From positions 62,001 through 126,000 of the forward strand of contig NZ_AUEP01000009.1 in the NCBI RefSeq assembly GCF_000426045.1: a stretch of 64,000 bases of DNA. Direction: 5' to 3'. A program made the translations under genes and the position numbers. The stretch comes from Marmoricola sp. URHB0036. Lineage in GTDB: Bacteria > Actinomycetota > Actinomycetes > Propionibacteriales > Nocardioidaceae. Below are positions 58,064 through 64,000 of the stretch, one piece after another. The first letter of the stretch is position 1; each line of letters starts with the position of its first letter. The notes beneath the pieces were generated by a model. The model made no database searches. It worked only from the letters and a program-made list of their open reading frames with translations, and had not been told where the DNA came from.

Positions 58064-58563
58064 CCCTGCCCGACGACGTGGTCTGCGAACGGGTGACCCT
58101 GCGGCTGATCTCTCCCGAGGACGCAGAAGGCATGCTCGCGGGCCGCCGAAGGGTCTCCTGGCACCCCGACTACCCGCGACGCGACGACCGCGATGCGGCG
58201 TCCATGGTCAAGGCCGGCGATCCCCAGGCCGGGTGGGGACCGCGGCACATCGTGCGCCACGGCGACGGGATGGTGGTCGGCTCGATCGGCTTCTTCGGTG
58301 CCCCGGTCGCGGTCGACGACGTCGACGAGACCGAGGTCGGGTTCGGACTGGTCGAGGACGCACGTGGCCACGGTGCCGTCACCGAGGCGCTGACCGCCCT
58401 GCTCGAGCACACCGACCGGGCCGGCGTACGCATCCGGGCGAGCGTGCAGCCCGAGAACCGCGCCAGCCTGCGGGTGCTCGCGAAGTGCGGCTTCACCCAG
58501 CTGCGCGGCTCGACCGAGGACGGCGAGCTGGTGATGGTGCGGCCACTCCCCTCGACTGCCTGA
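58060..58563 (+). CDS. GNAT-family N-acetyltransferase
   Basis: A 167-residue acetyltransferase of the RimJ/RimL type. VCERVTLRLISPEDAEGMLAG is the start, VVGSIGFFGAPV follows, then VGFGLVEDARGHGAVTEALTALLEH (the acetyl-CoA-binding block) and NRASLRVLAKCGF. The substrate is unknown; it may be an amino group on a protein or small molecule. GTG 58060 overlaps the HAD gene by 4 bp. A CATACGAA hairpin follows the stop. Confidence 0.88.
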   Translation: MTLPDDVVCERVTLRLISPEDAEGMLAGRRRVSWHPDYPRRDDRDAASMVKAGDPQAGWGPRHIVRHGDGMVVGSIGFFGAPVAVDDVDETEVGFGLVEDARGHGAVTEALTALLEHTDRAGVRIRASVQPENRASLRVLAKCGFTQLRGSTEDGELVMVRPLPSTA

Positions 58564-58574
58564 CCGCGGCCCGC

Positions 58575-58622
58575 TTGCGTCATACGAATTGGTGCTTGGA
58601 AGCCACGATTCGTATGACGCAA
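58575..58622. repeat. CATACGAA hairpin element, copy 2
   Basis: A perfect 15-bp inverted repeat (TTGCGTCATACGAAT, 58575-58589, with 58608-58622). It sits between two convergent genes, 12 bp after the acetyltransferase stop and 7 bp from the end of bpa. It shares the CATACGAA/TTCGTATG arms and 20-bp spacing with 23996-24039. It is probably a bidirectional terminator. Confidence 0.7.
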
Positions 58623-58629
58623 CGACTGC

Positions 58630-59211
58630 TCAGAGGTACATGCCGCCCTGGGACCCGGGCTCGGGACCGTCGTCGTCCTGCTGCGGGTTGCCGTGCATGC
58701 CCGGGATGGCACCCGGAGGAAGGGCGCGGCGCATCTGCTCCAACTGGGAACGGGCGGCCATCTGCTGGGCGTAGATGGCGGTCTGGATGCCGTGGAACAG
58801 CCCCTCGAGCCACCCGACCAGCTGAGCCTGCGCGATGCGCAGCTCGGACTCGGTCGGGGTGGTCTCGTCGAAGGGCTGGATCAACCGGTCGAGCTCCTCG
58901 TCGAGCTCGGGCGCCAAGCCGTCCTTGAGCTCCTGGATCGAGGTGTGCAGCACCGTGGCCAGTCGCTTGCGCCCGGACTCGTCGAGGGGCGCCGACTTCA
59001 CCTCTTCGAGCAGCTGCTGCACCATCCGGCCGATGCGCATCACCTTGGCGGGCTGCTCGACCAGACCGGTCAGGCGCTCGGCGTTGTCGCCGCCGCCCTC
59101 GCCACCCTCCTCGTCGGCCACCGCCTCGGTGGGGACCGCCACCGGCTGTCCGTCCGGGCCGATCACCATGATGTGGTCGGCCTCTGGCTGCTGTTCCTGA
59201 GGAGTCGACAT
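58630..59211 (-). CDS. bpa: Bacterial proteasome activator (Bpa, Rv3780-like)
   Basis: A 193-residue protein. It has a disordered start (EQQPEADHIMVIGPDGQPVAVPTEAVAD), a helical core (VEQPAKVMRIGRMVQQLLEEVKSAPLDE and ELRIAQAQLVGWLEGLFHGIQTAIYAQQM), and the end GGMYL. The known protein ends GQYL, which docks on the proteasome; here the tail is close but not identical. It opens the 20S proteasome gate without ATP. GAGG lies before ATG 59211. It follows the quinone oxidoreductase gene by 10 bp on the same strand. Confidence 0.9.
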   Translation of the reverse strand: MSTPQEQQPEADHIMVIGPDGQPVAVPTEAVADEEGGEGGGDNAERLTGLVEQPAKVMRIGRMVQQLLEEVKSAPLDESGRKRLATVLHTSIQELKDGLAPELDEELDRLIQPFDETTPTESELRIAQAQLVGWLEGLFHGIQTAIYAQQMAARSQLEQMRRALPPGAIPGMHGNPQQDDDGPEPGSQGGMYL

Positions 59212-59221
59212 GACCTCGACC

Positions 59222-60196
59222 CTACCGACCCGTCGTCAACAGGATCTTGCCGCTGTGCGAGCCCGACTCCATCAGCTCGTGGGCGCGGGCGACCTCCTCC
59301 AGCGGCACCCGGTCGTGTACGACGGCACGCACCTTGCCCTCGGCCACCAGTGGCCACACGTGCTCGACCACCGAGGCGCAGATCGCCGACTTCTCCTCGG
59401 TCGGACGAGCCCTGAGCGTGGTCGCGATCACCGCACCGCGCTTGCGCAGCAGGGCGCTGAGGTCGAGCTCTCCCTTGGTGCCGCCCTGCATGCCGATCAC
59501 CACGAGACGACCCTCGGTCGCGAGCGCGGAGACGTTGCGCTCGAGGTACTTGGCGCCCATGTTGTCGAGGATCACGTCGGCGCCTCCCGCCTCCGAGAGC
59601 ACCTCGACGAAGTCCTCGTCGCGGTAGCTGATCGCGCGGTCCGCCCCCAGCGACTCGCACAGCTCCAGCTTCTCCGGCGAGCCCGCTGTGGCGAAGACCC
59701 GGGAACCGAGCGCCTTCGCCAGCTGGATCGCCATGGTGCCGATGCCGCCCGCGCCTCCGTGCACGAGCAGCGTCTCGTCCTGCTGCAGACCGGCGATCAT
59801 GAACACGTTGGACCACACCGTGCAGGCGACCTCGGGCAGAGCGGCCGCCGTGACGAGGTCGACGCCCGAGGGGACCGGCATCACCTGCCCGGCCGGGACG
59901 GCCACCTTCTCGGCGTACCCACCGGCGGAGAGGAGCGCACAGACCTCGTCGCCGATCTGGTGGGCCTCGACCCCCTCGCCGACGGCGCTGATGCGGCCCG
60001 AGCACTCCATGCCGAGGATGTCGGAGGCACCGGGTGGCGGCGGGTAGAACCCCTGCCGCTGCAGGGTGTCCGCCCGGTTGACCGCGCTGGCCACGATGTC
60101 GATGACGACCTCGCCGGGAGCAGGCTCCGGGTCGGGCAGATCGGTGACGGTCAGGGCCTCGGGACCACCCGGTTCGGGTGCGGTGACGGCACGCAT
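59222..60196 (-). CDS. NAD(P)H-quinone oxidoreductase (zinc-less MDR family)
   Basis: A 324-residue quinone oxidoreductase (QOR). VNRADTLQRQGFYPPPPGASDILGME is typical of the PIG3/QOR branch, LVHGGAGGIGTMAIQLAKALG binds NADPH, and VIGMQGGTKGELDLSALLRKR follows. It reduces quinones to limit oxidative stress, or serves another carbonyl substrate. ATG 60196 is chosen because TAGGGT (a -10-like box) ends 7 bp before it, so it is likely leaderless; a GTG at 60205 is the alternative. The gene is followed by bpa. Confidence 0.88.
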   Translation of the reverse strand: MRAVTAPEPGGPEALTVTDLPDPEPAPGEVVIDIVASAVNRADTLQRQGFYPPPPGASDILGMECSGRISAVGEGVEAHQIGDEVCALLSAGGYAEKVAVPAGQVMPVPSGVDLVTAAALPEVACTVWSNVFMIAGLQQDETLLVHGGAGGIGTMAIQLAKALGSRVFATAGSPEKLELCESLGADRAISYRDEDFVEVLSEAGGADVILDNMGAKYLERNVSALATEGRLVVIGMQGGTKGELDLSALLRKRGAVIATTLRARPTEEKSAICASVVEHVWPLVAEGKVRAVVHDRVPLEEVARAHELMESGSHSGKILLTTGR

Positions 60197-60232
60197 GACC
60201 GCCACCCTACGAGGGGTGTCAGTGCGGGTCGG

Positions 60233-60535
60233 TCAGACCTCGACCTCGATCACGGCCTCGATCTCCTCGTCGTCCAGCTCGTGCTCCAGCTCGTCAGGAG
60301 ACTTGTCCCAGCGCGCAGCCAGCGCGAGCGCCAGTGCCGCCAGCCGTTCCACCTGGGCGGGATCGCCGTCGAAACCGGCGGCGGCGTACCCCAGCAGGAA
60401 CGTGGAGATCGGTGCGGCGGGCCGCTCGACCTGGTGTGCCGCGTCCCGGGCGAGGTCGAGGATCAGGGCCTCGTCCACCTCCACCTCGATGTCGAGGACG
60501 TCGCACAGCTCGTCGATCCAGTCGTGCAGGTTCAC
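60233..60535 (-). CDS. DUF6457-like small acidic protein
   Basis: A 100-residue protein. It starts MNLHDWIDELCDVLDIEVEVDE and has LDLARDAAHQVERPAAPISTFLLGYAAA, the pattern of the DUF6457 domain that lies next to or is fused with MobA in actinobacteria. The C-terminus is strongly acidic (ELDDEEIEAVIEVEV). Function unknown; the neighbour mobA suggests a role in molybdenum cofactor guanylation. It is 68 bp from mobA on the same strand. Confidence 0.78.
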   Translation of the reverse strand: MNLHDWIDELCDVLDIEVEVDEALILDLARDAAHQVERPAAPISTFLLGYAAAGFDGDPAQVERLAALALALAARWDKSPDELEHELDDEEIEAVIEVEV

Positions 60536-60603
60536 GGTTCACAGTCTTGAGCGGGAGCCGGTGGGACGCAACAGGTATCCCACATGTCTTTACCCGTCGC
60601 CGC

Positions 60604-61188
60604 TCAGCCGCCGAGACGCTCACGCAGCTCTGTCAGGTCGTCCCAGGTGTCCACGTCGCGCGCCTCCCAGGGCAGTGCCGGCACCTCGGTCAACCGCAGA
60701 CCCGCGACCAACCTGCGCATCGGCAGTCCGTGGTGCTCCTCGAGCGTCGGGGCTGCCTCGACCAGGGCGGCGGCACGGTAGACGGCGCAGAGGTACTGGC
60801 GCCGGCCGTCCTCGTCCACCAGCAGTGCACCGTCCTCCGCGGCGGAGAGCATCAGCCGGCTGACCGTCGCCGTCGTGACCAGCGGCATGTCGACCGCGAG
60901 CACGACCACGAGTCGCGGCGGCCGGGGGAAGCCGGCCAGACCGGCGAGCAGGCCGGCGGCGGGGCCACCTCCCGGCGGCTCTTCACGGACGAAGCTGACC
61001 GGCCGGCTGGTGAGCACCTCGTCACCGACCACGACCACCTCGGGCACCTCGGCGAGCGCGCCCAGGACGTGCTCGAGCATGGTGACACCGGCGATCTCGA
61101 TCGAGGCCTTGTCGGCACCCTGGAAACGGACGGCGCTGCCACCGGTGAGCACGATGGCTCCGAGCTCGGCCGCTTCGCCTCCGTCCAC
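60604..61188 (-). CDS. mobA: Molybdenum cofactor guanylyltransferase
   Basis: A 194-residue nucleotidyltransferase. GAIVLTGGSAVRFQGADKASIEIAG has the GTP-binding loop, with SAVR in place of the common SxRMG, and VVVLAVDMPLVTTATVSRLM has the metal-binding Asp. It joins GMP to molybdopterin for enzymes like the FdhF-type protein at 52606. GTG 61188 is chosen because the family sequence begins nearby; the frame open to 61530 runs into the divergent amidase gene. Confidence 0.85.
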   Translation of the reverse strand: MDGGEAAELGAIVLTGGSAVRFQGADKASIEIAGVTMLEHVLGALAEVPEVVVVGDEVLTSRPVSFVREEPPGGGPAAGLLAGLAGFPRPPRLVVVLAVDMPLVTTATVSRLMLSAAEDGALLVDEDGRRQYLCAVYRAAALVEAAPTLEEHHGLPMRRLVAGLRLTEVPALPWEARDVDTWDDLTELRERLGG

Positions 61189-61264
61189 GCCCGCAGTCTG
61201 GCACCTGCCGAACCCTGGCGCCGAGCCCTTGGGTGACGGGCCGCACGGCTGGCAGGGTGGAGAC

Positions 61265-62056
61265 ATGGCAGACCAACCCGCCGACAAGCTCAACGTCCGC
61301 CTCGTCCAGCGCGCCTCCGGACTCGACCCGGCCGAGAACCGTGCCGTGCTCGACGAGCTCGCCCCGCTGGCCGAGGGGACGGACCTGGTGGTGCTCCCCG
61401 AGGCGTTCGCGCGTGACTTCGGCGAGCCGGGCTCCGACCTCGCGCCGTACGCCGAGCCGCTGGACGGGCCGTTCGCCACCCGCCTGCGCGAGCTGAGCAC
61501 GGGCACCGGGACGGCCTGGCTGGCCGGCATGTTCGAGGTCGCCGACGACCCGGCTCACCCGGTGAACACGCTCGTGCTCGCCGACGACGGCCGGCTGACG
61601 GCGTACCGGAAGATCCACCTCTACGACTCCTTCGGCTACAAGGAGTCCTCGACCATCAGCGCCGGTCCGATCGCGCCGTGCCGCGTCGACCTCGCCGGGT
61701 TCCCCCTCGGGCTGATGACCTGCTACGACCTGCGCTTCCCCGAGCTCGCGCGCACTCTCGTCGAGCAGGGCGCGGAGGCTTTGGTCGTCCCTGCCGCCTG
61801 GGTGGCCGGGGAGCGCAAGGTCGAGCACTGGCGCACCCTCCTGAGGGCACGCGCGATCGAGAACACCGTGTGGGTGATCGGGGTGGGGCAGCCCGGCCCC
61901 CGCTACTCCGGACACTCGATGGTGGTCGCGCCCGACGGCGATGTGGTGGTCGAAGCGGGTGACGACGACGCAGTCGCGCTGGACACGGTGATCGACCGCG
62001 AGGCCGTGAGCGCCGTGCGTCGTACCAACCCGTCGCTGGCCAACCGGCGGATGTAG
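61265..62056 (+). CDS. Carbon-nitrogen hydrolase (nitrilase superfamily amidase)
   Basis: A 263-residue amidase. The E-K-C triad is visible: Glu46 in VVLPEAFARDF, Lys116 in YRKIHLYD and Cys153 in MTCYDLRFPE. AAWVAGERKVEHWRTLLRARAIENTVWVIGVGQ is typical of the omega-amidase/deaminated glutathione amidase branch. It splits an amide bond in a small molecule. ATG 61265 follows GGTGGAG; the frame open to 60875 overlaps mobA and is not used. It is divergent from mobA. Confidence 0.92.
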   Translation: MADQPADKLNVRLVQRASGLDPAENRAVLDELAPLAEGTDLVVLPEAFARDFGEPGSDLAPYAEPLDGPFATRLRELSTGTGTAWLAGMFEVADDPAHPVNTLVLADDGRLTAYRKIHLYDSFGYKESSTISAGPIAPCRVDLAGFPLGLMTCYDLRFPELARTLVEQGAEALVVPAAWVAGERKVEHWRTLLRARAIENTVWVIGVGQPGPRYSGHSMVVAPDGDVVVEAGDDDAVALDTVIDREAVSAVRRTNPSLANRRM

Positions 62057-62075
62057 CGGCGGTATCCTCCCGGGC

Positions 62076-63188
62076 GTGCCGAGGGTCGAGAGGGTGCCGG
62101 GCCGCCGCAAGGCGGTGCTGCAGCGACTCGACCGGGCCCCAGAGCTTCCTGCCCGTGCCCGCCCACCACGCATCGGCGCCCACCCGGGTGACGTGCAGCC
62201 ACCACCCTCGCGCCACGGTGCCCGGGTGGCGACTGCCTCTCGGACGCTGTGGCTGCTCGGCCTGGTCGCCGCCTCCGGCGCGCTCGTGGCCGTGCGCTAC
62301 GTGGACGTGGACATCGTCGTCGAGCAGTCGGTGGCGGCAGCGCTCGGTGTGCTGATGGCCCTCGGGCTGTCGGTGCGCAGCGGCGGACGTCCATTCCCAG
62401 CGGTCGCGCTCGCCGTCCTCGTCGGAGCGGCCGCCGTCGCGACCCAGTCGCCCACCCTGCTCGCCGGCGCCGCTGTCGGCACGGGCGTGCTCGCAGCGTG
62501 CCTGGCGGTCCTCGGCACGACACCGGCGTCGTCGTACGGCCGTGCGGTCGTCGAGGTGCTCGTGGCCGAGGCCGTCGCCAGCGCTGGCGCACTCGGAGTC
62601 GCCGGTTTCCGCGTCGGCATCGACGCGGATCGCTTCGAGTACACCGTCCTGGCCCTGGCCATGGCGACCACCGTGGCCCTGGTCTACCGGCTCGGCGGTG
62701 GCCTGCACGGTCTCGGCCGCAGCGGTGTGGTCCTGGTCGTCGCCGCGATGGTGCTGCTGGTGGTCGGCGTCGCCTACACCGCCGCGTTGACGCACTGGGG
62801 GTCGCCCGGGCTGCGTCACGACGTCGACTCGGGCAAGCTCTGGCTGCACGACCACCTCGGCGCCGTACCCCATCCCATCGAGGTGCTGCTCGGGGTGCCG
62901 GCCCTCGTCTGGGGAGTCACGATGCGTGACCGGCGCCGCCAGGGCTGGTGGGTGTGCGCCTTCGGTACGACGGCCACCGCCTCGGCCGCCACCCGACTGG
63001 TCGGCGAGGACACCTGGACCGTGCACACCGCGCTGGGTGCGGCGTACAGCATCGTGCTCGGGCTGGTCCTGGGGTACGTCGTCATCCGCGTCGTACGCCT
63101 GCTGCGCGGGAAGCCCGGCCGTCGCGCCGCCACCGTCGAGGACACCGGGCACCGCCCCGAACCCCCACGGCTCCAGCCACTGCACTAG
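62076..63188 (+). CDS. Polytopic membrane protein, unknown
   Basis: A 370-residue protein with a basic, proline-rich N-terminus of about 50 residues, then some eight or nine membrane segments, for example TLWLLGLVAASGALVAVRYV and GVVLVVAAMVLLVVGVAYTA. A large part after residue 230 (THWGSPGLRHDVDSGKLWLHDHLG) may face outside. The C-terminus is basic and proline-rich. I recognise no transporter motif. GTG 62076 follows TATCCT and 7 bp, so it may be leaderless. It ends 63 bp before the tRNA gene. Confidence 0.65.
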   Translation: MPRVERVPGRRKAVLQRLDRAPELPARARPPRIGAHPGDVQPPPSRHGARVATASRTLWLLGLVAASGALVAVRYVDVDIVVEQSVAAALGVLMALGLSVRSGGRPFPAVALAVLVGAAAVATQSPTLLAGAAVGTGVLAACLAVLGTTPASSYGRAVVEVLVAEAVASAGALGVAGFRVGIDADRFEYTVLALAMATTVALVYRLGGGLHGLGRSGVVLVVAAMVLLVVGVAYTAALTHWGSPGLRHDVDSGKLWLHDHLGAVPHPIEVLLGVPALVWGVTMRDRRRQGWWVCAFGTTATASAATRLVGEDTWTVHTALGAAYSIVLGLVLGYVVIRVVRLLRGKPGRRAATVEDTGHRPEPPRLQPLH

Positions 63189-63251
63189 TGGTCCTGAGAC
63201 TGGCCTGAGCCAGGCACAGCACTACACTCGGGCCCGGTCCCGCAGGGACCT

Positions 63252-63340
63252 GGAGGGGTGCCGGAGTGGCCGATCGGAACCGCCTTGAAAGCGGTCGCTG
63301 GCAGTGATGTCAGCCGCGGGTTCGAATCCCGCCCCCTCTG
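63252..63340 (+). tRNA. tRNA-Ser, anticodon TGA
   Basis: An 89-nt tRNA. The acceptor stem is GGAGGGG with CCCCTCT (first pair a G-T wobble). The anticodon stem ACCGC/GCGGT carries the loop CTTGAAA, with anticodon TGA at 63286-63288, which reads UCA. A long variable arm follows, as expected for serine. The T arm is GCGGG-TTCGAAT-CCCGC. The discriminator is G, and the CCA end is not encoded (CCG follows). Confidence 0.95.
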
Positions 63341-63361
63341 CCGAGATCTCGAGGAGCGCTG

Positions 63362-63721
63362 CTACTCCGACCCGCCGAGCTCCAGCGACACCGAGTCGTA
63401 GACGAGGTCGTGCAGGCGCTGCACGTGGTGCTCGAGGTCGGTGAGCAGCCGTCGCGTCTCCTGCAGGATGCTCTCGGCGTCGAGCTTGTCCAGGACGCCG
63501 CTGGCCAGGGTGGTGGCACGCGCGTGCAGCTGGTGACGCACCCGGTTGGAGGACGAGGCCCGTGCCGCGAGCCACGCATCGGCCTGCCGCGCCTGGGGGC
63601 CGGAGAGGGCGTCCTTCACCTCCGAGAGCCGACGTCGCACGTTCCAGCGCCACTCGGGCGCGGTGCTGTCGGCCGCGAGGATCTGACGAAGTTCGTTGAC
63701 CGCGGTTTCGAGAGGAGCCAT
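63362..63721 (-). CDS. Small helical hypothetical protein
   Basis: A 119-residue, almost wholly alpha-helical protein, rich in Leu, Ala and Arg, with a likely coiled coil (SILQETRRLLTDLEHHVQRLHDLVYD). No signal peptide or known motif is seen. It begins MAPLETAVNELRQILAADS. ATG 63721 is the start. It is convergent with the tRNA gene and divergent from the membrane protein at 63841. Function unknown. Confidence 0.65.
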   Translation of the reverse strand: MAPLETAVNELRQILAADSTAPEWRWNVRRRLSEVKDALSGPQARQADAWLAARASSSNRVRHQLHARATTLASGVLDKLDAESILQETRRLLTDLEHHVQRLHDLVYDSVSLELGGSE

Positions 63722-63840
63722 TCCCGAACCACCTCCACGAGTCCGTTTCGTGCACAGTGGGAATCTGAGTGTGACTCAGGTCATCCCACTCGACAAGAGT
63801 GGATTTGGTGGGCGGCCCACTGCGCGGGTGTAATCGCCCG

Positions 63841-64000
63841 GTGCCAGACCCGGTTTCCCCGCCTCCGCCCAGCTCCGCCGGCCCCGTCGACTTCGCGCTG
63901 GCCCCGGCGTTGCGCCTCCGCCTCCTCGGCAGCGGGCTGGTCGCGATCGGGCTGGTCGTCGCACTCGGCGTGCTGGTCGCCTGGGTCGTGGACCTCCCGT
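63841..64000 (+). CDS. Membrane protein, N-terminal fragment cut by the window edge
   Basis: Only the first 53 residues are in the window. A proline-rich start (PDPVSPPPSSAGPVDFALAP) precedes one membrane segment (LLGSGLVAIGLVVALGVLVAWVV). GTG 63841 follows TGTAAT and 6 bp, so the mRNA is probably leaderless. Too little is left to name it. A small inverted repeat (CCACTC/GAGTGG, 63786-63802) lies 38 bp upstream. Confidence 0.6.
   Translation, partial: MPDPVSPPPPSSAGPVDFALAPALRLRLLGSGLVAIGLVVALGVLVAWVVDLP

Overview
The window is high-GC chromosomal DNA of an actinobacterium, probably a Nocardioides-like member of the Nocardioidaceae (inferred, not proven). Supporting signs are heavy GTG start use, several apparently leaderless genes, a Bpa-type proteasome activator, an F420/deazaflavin-type nitroreductase, an acyl-CoA carboxylase split into a carboxyltransferase and a biotinylated subunit, and many actinobacterial hypotheticals. 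No insertion sequence, phage gene, CRISPR array or rRNA is seen. One tRNA (Ser, anticodon TGA) is present. Both edges cut a gene.

Region 1 (1-7.1 kb) takes up and breaks down glycine betaine. It holds an ABC permease with two permease domains and its lipoprotein binding protein, then a dimethylglycine/sarcosine dehydrogenase-like flavoprotein with a folate-type C-terminal domain. The flavoprotein is tightly coupled to both electron transfer flavoprotein subunits. A monomeric sarcosine oxidase-like gene lies 10 kb further on, between a SNF2 helicase and a SWIM zinc-finger gene. Region 2 (7.1-19.8 kb) is mixed: a beta-propeller protein, alkaline phosphatase, a RecQ helicase with a phosphoribosyltransferase-like tail, malic enzyme, proline iminopeptidase and the SNF2/oxidase/SWIM run.

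Region 3 (19.8-28.4 kb) has two TetR systems. The second looks like a local regulon: a TetR gene, an MFS transporter and a three-gene leucine/isovalerate-type operon (acyl-CoA carboxylase beta, biotinylated alpha, HMG-CoA lyase). Near-identical 16-bp palindromes overlap the -10 box of both the regulator and the operon. Region 4 (28.5-32 kb) is a translationally coupled cassette of two paralogous sulfotransferase-like proteins around an unrecognised protein. Region 5 (32-43 kb) holds housekeeping and accessory genes: Aat, rhodanese, Fpg/Nei glycosylase, a secreted hydrolase, an AAA ATPase, a glycerophosphodiesterase and others.

Region 6 (43-55 kb) starts with a candidate small RNA or terminator with a seven-C loop, then arginine deiminase. 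Next is a five-gene minus-strand run with a metal theme: small membrane protein, multicopper oxidase, LarB, LarC and a GDT1-type transporter. Prephenate dehydratase and a molybdopterin oxidoreductase coupled to a PAP2-diacylglycerol kinase fusion follow. Region 7 (55-64 kb) holds SerS, a HAD hydrolase, an acetyltransferase, Bpa, a quinone oxidoreductase, MobA with a DUF6457-like partner, a nitrilase-family amidase, membrane proteins and the tRNA.

Three dispersed non-coding repeat families run through the window: a three-copy element of about 90 bp ending in a 22-bp palindrome, a two-copy CATACGAA hairpin, and a two-copy 44-45 bp REP-like sequence. No gap between genes exceeds 300 bp; the largest is 38711-38940, where I see nothing I can name.
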